The notes below the pieces were generated by a model, which saw only the letters and a list, made by a program, of their open reading frames with translations, ran no database searches and was not told where the DNA came from. From assembly GCA_964034945.1 (NCBI GenBank), contig OZ035961.1, forward strand, positions 74,588,188 through 74,652,187: a stretch of DNA of 64,000 bases, read 5' to 3'. Made by a program: the position numbers and the translations under genes. Shown here in pieces: positions 22,956 through 33,571 of this stretch. This DNA comes from Chrysopilus asiliformis (Eukaryota > Arthropoda > Insecta > Diptera > Rhagionidae). Numbering within the stretch: position 1 is the stretch's first letter; every line of letters starts with the position of its first letter.

Positions 22956-24189
22956 ATAGATTAGAGAGTTACTATAGATGAGAAACGACAAAGAAATATT
23001 TTCCTGAAGAAGAGTACATTATCGTCTGTTTCATTTGCTTCATAAAGACATGAATTGCTTTTGTGTGAGAAATGGTGTTACCACATACTACTTTTGTCGC
23101 GTATGAAAATAGTTTTTTTTTTCAAAAACTTATCTAGACAATGAAAATTTTTATTTGAGAGCATTTGTATAAATCTCATTACATTATTAATTTTTAATTT
23201 ATATTAAGTTTTACTCGGAAGATATATTTAAATGTGACTTCCCACACCACCTTCAGTAAGATTAATAACATAGTATTGAGCTTTCTGCACTTAAATTTTT
23301 CTTGAAAATTTGTTTTAAGGAGATCGCTTTGCACGTAATTTATACCTTGAACTTAAATCGGGAAAATTATTTTAAGCTCAATTTTTTTTTCGGAAAGTTT
23401 CGCAAACACGATAATTTCCCAGGTTTTGTTGTTGTAGGAAATTTTGCCGATTGATTGAACTCAGCGAAATCTCTTTTCTGATATAAATTGTTTAATTTTG
23501 TCAAACAATTGAACGAGTATATATACAAAAATATAGAAAGAAATTAGAAATTGCATAATTAGAAATAGAAAAAAAATACGGTAATACAATTACGTTAAGT
23601 AATTAAGTAAATAGAACATAATCATTTCATGAACTCGAAATATATTCCAAATTTTCGCGCCTTGAAACTGCAATTTGTGAGTCGGGCAACACATTTTGCG
23701 TGCTATATACAAATGAAAGTAAAATGGAAAACGTGTGTTTATACGAATCGCGCTGGCCCCGGATATGTTTGTGTTTGTGTCGTATGAGTCATGTGATGAA
23801 ATTCAGTGTGCTGGGTGAATGATGAAATTGGTTTTGTTTTTTCTGATAAGACGAGATAATTTAATATTTGTTGAAAATTCTGATAAATTATCATTGATTT
23901 TAAGCTCTTTTCATGAAATACGGTATTTTTCATTAAAAAAAAGTGTTTTCTACGAAAATGGTGTTAGAGATTTTGCAATTTTTTTGGTGAAAATTGTATT
24001 TTTGGTGTCCCCAGTGACAATGGCAAATCGAAACGCTTTTTTGCTTATTGTGCATTCCAATTGAACCTGAAGGAGTGAAAAGGAATACCGATTTCATCAG
24101 AAAATATTCCACTAGCGCAACTATTTACTCTACCGTAAGTATATGGGAAAATGCGTTTTCTTTTTATATATAGTAACTCTCTAATCTAT
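22956..24189. mobile_element. DNA transposon derivative with 9-bp target duplication
   Basis: Left end ATAGATTAGAGAGTTACTAT, inverted right end TATAGTAACTCTCTAATCTAT. Flanks GATATGACC (22947-22955) and GATATGATC (24190-24198) differ at one position. A 9-bp duplication would fit Mutator-like elements; with a one-base shift at each end an 8-bp (hAT or P) reading is also possible. No transposase is visible in the 1.23-kb interior. Confidence 0.6.
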
Positions 24190-24198
24190 GATATGATC

Positions 24199-25015
24199 AA
24201 CAACTTATTTTAAAACACAAGAAAACCATATACTCGAATTGTGAAATTTAATTGCATTTTTTGAAACTGTTCTGATTGGAATATGATGCATAGAAAAGTA
24301 ATGTTAAATCTTATATATTTATAAAATGCTAAAGTTCTCCTCCTCCGCGTGTAACTTTTTTTTTATATTGAAAATAACATAACAAACAAACTATGAGTTG
24401 TACCGGCAAGGGGTTTCCGAATATATCTTCTTAGTAAAAGCCTTATCACACCTAAGTTGAAGATTTTCTATTGGTAAGAGAAAGATAAATATACTTATTA
24501 GAAGAAAGCGACACTTCAGATCAACATTGAACAAAAAATTGACGAAATTTCTCGAATTTAAGACCAAAGGCGTTGAAAATTCAAGTTTGCCTTTCTAAAT
24601 TCGTGTACCTAAGTTTTAAGATCAAACTTTGACATTAATTTTTCAGCGATCAAGCGCATAGAAAAATTAAATATTCTTTTCAATTCGTCTAATATTCTGT
24701 ATACAATAAAATAAAAATAGTTTTTTCGATAACTAAGACAAAAAGTTCAATTTTTAAATTTAGCGCCATTTAATTATTAAATTAATCGCCACTCTACTCG
24801 AAAAATTTTTTCGGTATAAGTTTTCGATACAATTGTGTCAGCAAATCTTCTTAGAGCGTTGGGAAAAAACTCACGTGCAATTGACAATCTGTGTGAATGT
24901 CTATCGCACTTACTCCAACACCAAACGTATATAAGTATGTCTTGCTCTAGCAATGTAGAAACGAGACAGCCTTATGGTTATTAGGTGTGAGATGAAATGA
25001 GACGAAATATGTGAA
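24199..25015. other. no gene recognised
   Basis: AT-rich; nothing supportable. Confidence 0.5.
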
Positions 25016-25092
25016 TATTTTGTTACCCGTAACGCTAAAAGTAACATGTGTTAGTAACATGTGTTACTTTTAGCGTTACTGGTAACAAAATA
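25016..25092. repeat. 77-bp hairpin
   Basis: The arm TATTTTGTTACCCGTAACGC pairs with GCGTTACTGGTAACAAAATA, and AAAAGTAACA pairs with TGTTACTTTT; the centre carries the tandem word GTAACATGTGTTA. It resembles the core of a fold-back element, but no flanking duplication was seen. Confidence 0.7.
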
Positions 25093-25801
25093 CTCCGATA
25101 ATTTTATTTTTATTAAAATGTTTTCCGAATCCTCATTTCTTGTGTTTTCCGGATCCTCATTTGGCGAAGCAGGAGCATTTGCTATTCCCAGTGAAATTTC
25201 TGCGGAAGCAACATCGAGTGGAAATTCCACAATTTGAAGATCCGAGTTCAAATTAAGGAATTCCCGAATCATTCGATGTTGCTTTCGCAGATATGTCACT
25301 GGGAATAACAAAAGTTGATGCAAGAACAGAATGGTTGGCTGGAATGACATTAGTTTGTCTCTCTTCGTCCAATGGCGATGCGAAAGTAAATAAGAATACT
25401 TCACCACTACACGCACATTTACATCCTTCTACAGATGCGAAGTGTTGCATTTGCAGTTGAACACGTTACTAAAATCTTGCTGGGATCTTATGTGTAATAT
25501 GGCTTTGATCAGGACCGTGGAAATTTTAAAATATGCGACTTCTGAAAGTATATTAAATAATCTCAAACCCCAAAACCAAACATTGTTTTTGGTTCCAAAA
25601 CATTGACAGACTAGAGGCACAACAATTCTAGTGGAGGTAAAATAAGCGGTTCGAAAAAATCAAAATCCAAATTTTCACTGCCGTTGTTATGCTGTTTTTA
25701 CTGCTTGTAGTACAGATTTCACATTTATACGCTTTTTATGCTTTCTTTGTGTTTATTTTTTTTATGTTTTCTCTTTCGTTCTCTAAAGAGAGAAATTTTG
25801 A
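25093..25801. other. unidentified block with short minus-strand frames
   Basis: Minus-strand frames of about 60-120 residues overlap at 25051-25620. None continues across the block, and I recognise no domain. Two similar words, CAGTGACATATCTGCGAAAG and CAGTGAAATTTCTGCGGAAG read on opposite strands near 25190 and 25290, make a weak inverted repeat. Likely a decayed repeat rather than a gene. Confidence 0.35.
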
Positions 25802-26086
25802 GCTCCGCGCAGTGTTGCCACTGACCTCAAGCCCAGTGATGCCAGATTGTGGTAAATTTACCTCTTTATGGTAAATCTCAACCTGAAAGGTAAAAAGGGA
25901 ATTTACGAGCTCTCTAGAACAAAAAAAAGGTAAATTTTGTGTTAGCGACAAATTACGAAAATTTCTCGTTTTTTTATAAATTAATGTGAATGTGGCAACG
26001 ATCTAAGAACTTTAAAAGTTGACCACGATGGTATATTGATGACTTTCAAAATAAATGTGCAGCAGCGCCACATTCAATATTACGTA

Positions 26087-26850
26087 TAGGGATGCCAACG
26101 ATATCTCGATGTTTGCAAAACATCGAGGTATCGTTGAAAAATATCGAGTTTTAATCTCGATGTTGAACAGGCCGATATATCGAGGTATCGATGTTGCTAT
26201 CCACGATGTTAGAACATTACTCTTCATAAAATTAGTAGAGAAACTAATTTTAGCTGATTTAATATAGCCACTCGACTTAAAGATTTGTTTCAAATTTTCT
26301 TTGCTATCAATTTTCGGTTTCATCTTTCTACAAGATTTTGCAAAAAATACCAGAGCTAGCCATTAAATTTTACAGAAAAGTGTGGTCCTGATGTGGAAAT
26401 CCGTTAACCGGAAGTAACCAAAACGGCGGCTTTTTAAAAACTATGCGGTTTTTTGAGGTTTATTCCGAAACTAACCATTTTCCAGTAGTCTTATGTATAA
26501 CAAAACTTGGAGACAATAAAATTTGCTACATTTATGTCTTTTACGAGAACTCCGTTATGAAGATATGCCGGTATTTCAAAAAAAATAGTTTTTTGCGAAT
26601 ATCTCGAAAACTAACGGGTTTTTGGTCGTTCAACGTATAAGAAGAATTAAAACCGTGTTAATTCTACTCCACCCACAGTAGAGCATCCGCCAGGTGGCTA
26701 AATTATTTATTAAATTTAACTTTTTCAAAACATCGGAAAAACATCGAGGTATCGATGTTTTCAGGACGATGTTTTTTGACATCGATGTCGCCTTAAAAAA
26801 AACATCGATTTTCGATATATCGAGGTTTTATGAACGATGTTGCATCCCTA
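26087..26850. mobile_element. nested element with AACATCGAGGTATCG motifs
   Basis: Ends TAGGGATGCCAACGATATC and GAACGATGTTGCATCCCTA are inverted. Both subterminal zones are built of AACATCGA and GGTATCGATGTT words, which recalls hAT families with many binding sites. The 8-bp flanks agree at only four positions, so target duplication is not convincing. A family C fragment (about 26330-26650, with CGTTAACCGGAAGTAACC) lies in its centre. Confidence 0.6.
26330..26650 (+). repeat. dispersed repeat family C fragment
   Basis: Shares CGTTAACCGGAAGTAACCAA and CGGCGGCTTTTTAA with the copy near 6200 and GAAACTAAC(C/G)(A/G) phrases internally. Its short open frame is repeat-derived. Confidence 0.5.
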
Positions 26851-28106
26851 ATTGTATGACATATTCCAGGGTAAAATTTACTCTGACTTACGATCTTTTT
26901 TTTTTGCATTTCTTTGCTGTTTCAAATTTTTCCGGCCATGCTGATTGGATTTTGCATTGACGAAACTGCCGCGATTTGGTGAGAACTTTGTTTAGTCAAT
27001 TATTGATATCATAATTATTTATATAACATATTTTGCAGACAAAATATCGAAGCTATTTTAAGTTAAACAAAACATGTGTACTTTCCCATTTTTTGTGTTA
27101 CCTAAACGCATCGTTTTCAACATTGCGGGTCTAGTGGGACTCCTGTAGCAACGGACACAAACGACCAGGTATGATACCTGATCGTTTGTACCCGTTGCTG
27201 CAGGACACTGTATATACATTTTGTGCTTTGAATTTATGTTTGTTGTACAATTTACGTGGTAATTTAGGTAGGTCTTAGGGTTTGGCAACGTTTTGTTCCG
27301 TGGGAAAAAAAGAGGTAAAAATCGACTATTCTGTGGGAAAAAAGGGAAATTCAGGCAAATCTCGTGGTAAATTTTGCATCGATCGTCTGGCAACACTGCT
27401 CAAGCCCAAAATCGCTGAAATGAGGAGAAAAAATCTCAAAAGTCTCCGAAATTAAAGACAAAAATCGCTAGTTTTGAGACTTTTTTTAATGCGTATTTAA
27501 ACATATATCTTGCTTTCAAGTCGGTTTTATTCTTTGTTTTTAACAATAATAAAATATAATAATAAAAAAAACAACTTTGTCTTCTTAAAAAACACACTGA
27601 ACCTGCACAAAGCAAACAAAATTTAAAATAAATTTTACGTTTACTTAAGTTGAGTGATTGATGTATTTTCTTATAGGGGGATTCTGTGGTACTTATTTAT
27701 ATACATTTGGTAGGTTGTTGACCCAATTAACATAAATGTAAAAAATTGTGAAAAGTATGACATTTATTAGCAAAAATTTCAACACAGTTTGTTTTAAGAA
27801 ACTTTTGAAAATCACTGAAAATCTCCGAGAAGTCGCCAAAAGACCACTAAAATCTCAAATCTCAACACGTGCTTTTCAAGGCATGAAAGTCGCTAGAAAT
27901 GAGATAAGTCACTGAAAATGGCAACACTGGCTCCGCGATACTGTTCGTAAGAGTCGGAACGATCGATGCACATTTTTCGTTCTTCCCCCAAATTAAGAAG
28001 GAAATTGTTTCTATTTAAGTTTTCGCTTCTTGTTCAAAGCGGTTTGTGGCCCACAAATTGTGGGTCTCGCATAAAAATGAATGAAAGCCTCAAGCGATGG
28101 CTGTTA

Positions 28107-28350
28107 AGCTCGATCCAGACTACACGATGTACGGGGTACGAGGTTGGCACGTACCCCGAACATCGAGTGTTTGGATGGGAAATTTGCACATGGTTTCACC
28201 TAGTGAGTAAAATCAGAAGATTATCCTCGTACGTGGTAACCGCGTACACGAATGAGCAAAACCCTGTGCAGTGTGGATGCAGTTCCATGTACGAGGAAAC
28301 CAAAAACCTCGTATCTCGTACCCCGTACATCGTGTAGTCTGGATCGAGCT
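28107..28350. mobile_element. PIF/Harbinger-like MITE, TTA duplication
   Basis: Long inverted ends, AGCTCGATCCAGACTACACG against CGTGTAGTCTGGATCGAGCT, extend into GATGTACGGGGTACGAG. TTA flanks both sides (28104-28106 and 28351-28353). 244 bp, non-coding. The open frames that cross it are artefacts of the palindromic ends. Confidence 0.85.
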
Positions 28351-28595
28351 TTAGGTATGATACACACACATATATAAGTATGTATTTCATTAGTAAGAGA
28401 GCGATTTTTCGCTCCCAGCATTAAAGTTCTGTTATCAAAGAACGTAAAAACAAAACGCAAATGTAAATATCTTAAGAGCAAGAACGTAAAAACCATAATT
28501 TCGTTCTTGTTGTTTGGAGGGTTTACTGAAATGCTAAATTTTTATTTTCCATTGATTTCAATTCCTCCTTGGGAGAAGAACGAAAGACTATAAAT

Positions 28596-28706
28596 GGGAG
28601 CGTTTTGAACACTGTATGTATGATATTTATTTCATACTTCTGTTATCATAACAGAATAACAGAAGTATGAAATAAATATCATACATACAGTATTCAAAAC
28701 GCTCCC
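28596..28706. repeat. 111-bp near-perfect hairpin
   Basis: Arm GGGAGCGTTTTGAACACTGT pairs with ACAGTATTCAAAACGCTCCC, with only one or two mismatches down to TTCTGTTAT/ATAACAGAA around a loop of about 9 bases. Related words (CGCTCCCAG, TTCTGTTATCA) flank it at 28412 and 28728, so it may be the core of a larger fold-back element. Confidence 0.8.
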
Positions 28707-28745
28707 AGTGTTCAAACGTTCAAACGCTTCTGTTATCATTTTAAC

Positions 28746-30120
28746 CAATTATAAATAAAATTATTTTTAAATAAAAATTTGTTTCCTTAATTTCCTTTTC
28801 ACTAAAATTTCTTACTTAAATATCTATTGGCGATCGTTGTAGGCGGATCCACGTCTTCTGGCCGTCTCTACGAGACAGACACCATCTTTTTTTCCAGAAA
28901 TTTGAGGCAAAGGTGAACTTTCAATTGGTCTTTTCGTAACCCTTCCAAGGACGAAGTAGTGAAAATATTGTATTGTCATCGGACTTCCATATGTGTGCAA
29001 AATTTCAAATCAACCGGATGAGTGGAAGTGGGTGAAAATTAAATTACAAAATTTGATCCTGACAGATAGGCAAACAAACAGACAGATACGAAGGCAAGCT
29101 AAATAATAGCTTTTAAAAAATAAACATTTTCCAAATTCAATAATCTGGAAATCTCTAGAAGACATTCTACTTGCAGACAAATAAAATTATCACACAGGCA
29201 ATGATATTGATTGAAAACATTGAAACGGCCGAAAGTGTCCGGTACCTGTAACTTTTAGTCAAAATACGGAGCACCATTAAGTTTCAATGAAAGTCATACT
29301 ATACGTTTTTACGACATAAATATAAATGATTTTACAAAGTAAATACCTAAAAAAAATATTTTATTGTATATTTTTCAAGGAATTTTTTTTTACCCATGGC
29401 AAATATTGTTAAAAAGCAAAATGAAATGAACTGAAATTGAGCAATAGAAGTGAACATTGATGTGATTTCATAAAATATGGCAGAATTCGCGTGTTCATAC
29501 CATTTCCATGATCTGTCATGTTGTGTTGTGGCAATCAAACCGCACCAAAAGCTAAAACAAATTGATATATTGACCAAACACAATCACAAACTACCTAGTG
29601 AATTACTTCAATCTAGATTAAATTTTGAATCTGCATCTGTAAATTGCCAACTAGTATCGATGATTCTTCCAACACTATCTTGTCACAGCTAAATAAATCC
29701 ATTAAGGATTTTCCTATTTTCTTGAGATTTGTTGTGAATTTTCTCAAGTTTTCAACAAAAAATAAATAAAAGGTACTCAGTAATCACAAGACCCCAAGTC
29801 ATCGAACGGATTAACCAACGGAATTAATAAGCTACAGTCACAGTATCCAACTGACATAGAAATCGTTAATAATTTGATCAGATCAGAGACCAATTAAAAT
29901 GCCAAGAAAGCTGATTATGTCTAACGGCTATAAGACCAGGGCAGGTAATTCACTCTCAAGTTGGTCAAATTGAAAGCTCACTTGGAGATTTTGTTACCAA
30001 TATTACAATAACCGAATGGTCAAGTAGGTAGACTTATTTTCTAAGTGAACTATTTCAGGTGGCTTTAAACCGTTAGCCAGGAGCTAATTTACCCGACAAG
30101 GTATTGACTTTACAAGGCAA
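28746..30120. other. no gene recognised; one transposon-tail-like phrase
   Basis: At 28985-29100 the phrase GTGTGCAAAATTTCAAATCA followed by AAACAGACAGATACG resembles tails of dispersed repeats. No coding frame is recognisable in the rest. Confidence 0.4.
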
Positions 30121-30125
30121 CACCT

Positions 30126-30442
30126 GGGCATCAATCGTGTAACGAGACGCGTCTCCGTCTTTGAGCTGAGACGGCGACATCGACGCGACACGTTTTTCTA
30201 ATCGTGTATCGCGACACTAAAAAAAATTCTTAAATGTCTGAAATAATATAAATTTATTATAATTTAAATACAAAAAGTCCATTGTGAAATGACAGACGAA
30301 ATGACACTGAGCGACACCTCGAACTGTGTCGCTGAACGAAAAGACGCGTCGCTAGTATGCAACGACGCGTCGCCATACACGATTGCTTTTCTTAATGAAA
30401 GACGCAATTTCGTGTCTGCGTCGCGTTACACGATTGGTGCCC
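30126..30442. mobile_element. MITE with GGGCA termini and GACGCG motifs
   Basis: Inverted ends GGGCATCAATCGTGTAACG and CGTTACACGATTGGTGCCC. GC-rich subterminal words (GACGCGTC, GCGACAC, ACGCGACAC) contrast with an AT-only centre. The open frame at 30289-30483 runs over the palindromic end and is not a gene. No clear target duplication. Confidence 0.7.
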
Positions 30443-30716
30443 TGACCAATGACACAAAAGTTCTTAAGTCGAGGAATTATTAAACGACAATCGAAACAAG
30501 GCTTTCAGACATTGCCATCGGATTGACAACCGCAATCCACTTTTTTATCTGTTTTTCATGTTTGGTTTGCAGTTTGTATACAGAATTTTTAGACAAACAA
30601 CTTTTCCTTTCGTTAGTTATAATTGTTCTCAAAGTGTTTTCAAAGTTGTACACGCAGAGGAAAAAAAGTAAATAATGGGGAACCGGGACTACAGCTAAAA
30701 TAGTCAATTTCAAATA

Positions 30717-31029
30717 CAGTGTGACCTCGGTAATCGCAACTATAGTCGACAGAGCCTGTTATAATAACCGAGTCAGTTGCGTTAACCGAGTCACAACATT
30801 ATCTATCAAACATAACAAAAGCTATAATTGCCAATCTGGAAAAAAGATTTCCTGTAACTATTTTTTATCTTTTTTTGGCCGAAACAGTATCAGATTATAA
30901 AAAAGTTGCGTTAATCGAGTCAACCTTATTTGAAAGTTGCGTTTATTGAGTCAACCATGTAAAATTTTAGGTGTTGCATTAACCGAGGAGTTGCGATCTT
31001 CGAGGGTTGCGTTTACCGAGGTCACACTG
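30717..31029. mobile_element. pogo/Tigger-type MITE, TA duplication, with family A fragment
   Basis: Ends CAGTGTGACCTCGGTAATCG and ACCGAGGTCACACTG; TA flanks both (30715-30716 and 31030-31031). GTTGCGTTAACCGAGTCA-type words repeat inside. A short family A fragment (ATAACAAAAGCTATAATTGC) is at 30808-30838. Confidence 0.8.
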
Positions 31030-31031
31030 TA

Positions 31032-32692
31032 CACTCAATTAAGGGACAAAATAGTAAATTTTGGATTCTAAATATGAGTGACCTTTACTGGGGTGAAACG
31101 ATGACAAATTTATTGGGATGAAACAGTAAACTGTCATATTTTTTTACCGCCATGAAATTATTTAAATATATAACTATAATTAAAACCGGTCGTAAGACGG
31201 GAAACTGTAAACTTGGTAGGAATTCCGTAAGGGTAAAGGCAACTGTCGATTTGACGGCTTTTTAAGTTGTTTGCTTTCCGTGAAGCTTTTCTCGAAAACG
31301 GTATGTCCTATCGAAAAGGTTATAAAAATAACATTTTTCATAATGCAATTTTCATTAAGTGATTCGTACATGAAAATCAATCGCAGCAGCTCAAGAAAAT
31401 TTGAATCGAAGTGTTATAATGAAAATTGAATGTACATATTTCAACGTTTATCTTTTTAGATTTCTGCTGCACCAACAACTTCAGCACTATTTAAAAAAAA
31501 CGCATTCAACTACACAATAATGATATAAAATAACAGCAATTTGGTAATCAACTATTATATTAACTCAAGTGTCTTACTTATATTCCCACAATTTGTGATT
31601 GTAAAATTACATAAGTCTTGCCAAGGCTGGATATTGTTTCTTTAAATCTATACCAATATGCTGTAATTCTGTACCAATTCTAAAGTCAAGGTCGTTAAGA
31701 TTCTTGTTTCTATCACAATATGATTAAATACAGCATGTATTACATTATATCGCTGAGCATTTTTTTCATCGTTCGCATCTAATTTTAACGAATGCCGTCT
31801 GATATTAAAATCGGTCTTAAGTATTGGTCATTCCTTCTTTTTAAACTGTCGATCATTACAACAAACTGTTTGATTCCTTATCTTGAGTGCTCATAAACGT
31901 CAGACAATCATTGATCACTTTACAATTTTTTTATTGTTTTCTTTTGTAGCGCTTAGGTTGTTTGATTGTTGATTTTAATATTGAAAATCTTTTCAAATTT
32001 ATCGATTGAATATAAAGAAGCCTCACTCGTGTTCATCTAACGAACGATCAATAATTTGTAAAATGGACGGGTTAAAATTTATCACTTTAACGATTGTTCA
32101 ATTCCAATATTCAGTAAGTCGATGGTTGGTAACCATTGGACGTGTATCTCATAGATTTTGCCAATTTGATTAGATTTTTATAGGTTGATTGTTTACTGAA
32201 CAAAAACGAATATTTAAAGTCAGCCAAACTATTTGGTCGGCGGAAGAGATTAATGGGCCATTAATGCCATTCAAATATTTTCACGTAAGATCCATTAATT
32301 GTTTTTTGATTATTATCGCATATTATTGAAGATTACCAATAAAGGTTAAATTCAAAACTATAAAAACGTCATTAATAAGCGAAGGGCAAGGACTTATTGC
32401 AGTATTTAACGACAAAAAAATAAAATCTTAGGTATAAATATTTTGAATTAGCCTGCCGAATTACTTGGAGAATTTTTATATATACATAAATTGCGGAATT
32501 TCTATTCAAATAGTTTTTTCATTTTGACTCAATGCTTAGAAAATTTCCCATCGCTGTTAAACGTTATTCTATATTTTTTGCTTCGAGAGGGTATATGCAT
32601 TTATGGTGAGAAATGATGTGTTTGCCCTTCCCTTATAACTTTTGATTTCCTGAACCGATTTCGACCCGATTTTATGAATTCGGCTGGTCATG
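31032..32692. other. no gene recognised
   Basis: AT-rich sequence, no supportable coding or mobile features. Confidence 0.5.
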
Positions 32693-32694
32693 TA

Positions 32695-33569
32695 CCGTCT
32701 GTGCCAGAAGAAAAGAACCGCGTTTTTTTTGGCAAAGTAGAAAAGGTATTAATTCACTTTTTGTTTCACATTGAAGCACCTTTCAAATGACAAGTATTTA
32801 GTATGGCGTGTAATCTCCATCGTTGCCAAGTAAAGCCTGGCATCTTCTTGGCATACTTTTAACCAGTTTTTCTGCATAATCCGGGTACAAAGAAGACCAA
32901 ATTTTTTGAAAAGCACATGCCGGCTGCTTCAAATTGTAGACAGGCTTTCCGGCGAGATGCATCTCTATAATCCTCCACACATTTTCTATCGGGTTGACAT
33001 CTGGGCATTGGGAGGGCCAGCCCATCGGCGTGACGGCATTTTCCTCTTTCCAGGTCTTGCAGAGACGGCTACGATGTTTCGGGTCATTATCTTCTTTTTC
33101 CCTGTAAACATATTCTCCACCGATCTCAAAAAACCACGCTTGTAAGTTTTCACAATTTTCTCTGCATTCAAATTTTCGATAAAGAGCTCCGATAAAAAGC
33201 AGTCGAAACCACGCTCAGAGAAGCATTCCCAAACATTGACCTTTACCGGATGTTTAACAGTGTGCTAAATAAAATGTGTATAGTAAATGTATAAATGTGA
33301 ACTTCTTCGATTTCTTAATTGCTTTTGCAGACGCTGAAAACAATTTTGGTCCATTTGGATGCGAGCATAAAAATACTGCCTCGTGACGCTCTGTCTATAT
33401 CGCTCTCATTTTGGTTAAGTTGCCTTTACTACGAGGTTTCGAGCGACACTAAAATTAATCAATGCCTGAGTCGTGGCAATCTGGTAGCACGATCGTGACC
33501 ACAAAGACCCACGCAAATATATTTTCTACTTTGCAAAAAAAATAGGTTCTTTTCTTCTGACAGAGACTG
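32695..33569 (-). mobile_element. defective Tc1 element, TA duplication
   Basis: Inverted ends: left CCGTCTGTGCCAGAAGAAAA, right TTTTCTTCTGACAGAGACTG, continuing inward through AAGAACC and GCAAAGTAGAAAA. TA flanks both (32693-32694 and 33570-33571). At 875 bp it is about half the length of a complete Tc1 element and codes on the minus strand. The region that should hold the N-terminal DNA-binding domain (33260-33530) has no recognisable coding. Confidence 0.8.
32798..33255 (-). pseudogene. Tc1 transposase, C-terminal half
   Basis: The minus strand reads KHPVKVNVWECFSERGF, then FIENLNAEKIVKTYKRG, then (after a frameshift near 33095) EDNDPKHRSRLCKTWKEENA, PSQCPDVNPIENVWRIIEM and finally CQALLGNDGDYTPY with a stop at 32798. 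These are the second Asp and the Glu of the DD34E catalytic triad; 34 residues separate the first D of DND from the E of NPIEN. The first catalytic Asp and the paired DNA-binding helices are absent. The element is dead but was a Tc1-type cut-and-paste transposase. Confidence 0.85.
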
Positions 33570-33571
33570 TA

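Larger units (their letters stand above)
25834..27398. mobile_element. inner hAT-type element, perfect 8-bp duplication
   Basis: Starts CAGTGATGCCAGATTGTGGT; the inverted right end is CTGGCAACACTG preceded by GTGGTAAATTTTG in direct orientation. CTCAAGCC flanks both ends (25826-25833 and 27399-27406). GGTAAATTT/AAATTTACC words repeat near both ends. It contains another inverted-repeat element at 26087-26850. No transposase frame was recognised in 1565 bp. Confidence 0.85.
25810..27929. mobile_element. outer hAT-type element, perfect 8-bp duplication
   Basis: Ends CAGTGTTGCCA and TGGCAACACTG, flanked by GCTCCGCG on both sides (25802-25809 and 27930-27937). It is interrupted 24 bp from its left end by another hAT-type element (25834-27398). 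Without the insert it is about 550 bp. Its own interior (27407-27929) repeats words such as AAATCTC and AAAATC(G/T)CTGAAA. Non-coding. Confidence 0.85.

Noticed and set aside
25051..25450. Overlapping minus-strand frames of up to 121 residues as a gene
   Set aside because: They start inside a hairpin, lack any recognised domain, and no single frame runs through the block.
26087..26850. 8-bp target duplication for the nested AACATCGA element
   Set aside because: ATTACGTA and ATTGTATG agree at only four positions, so I do not claim it.
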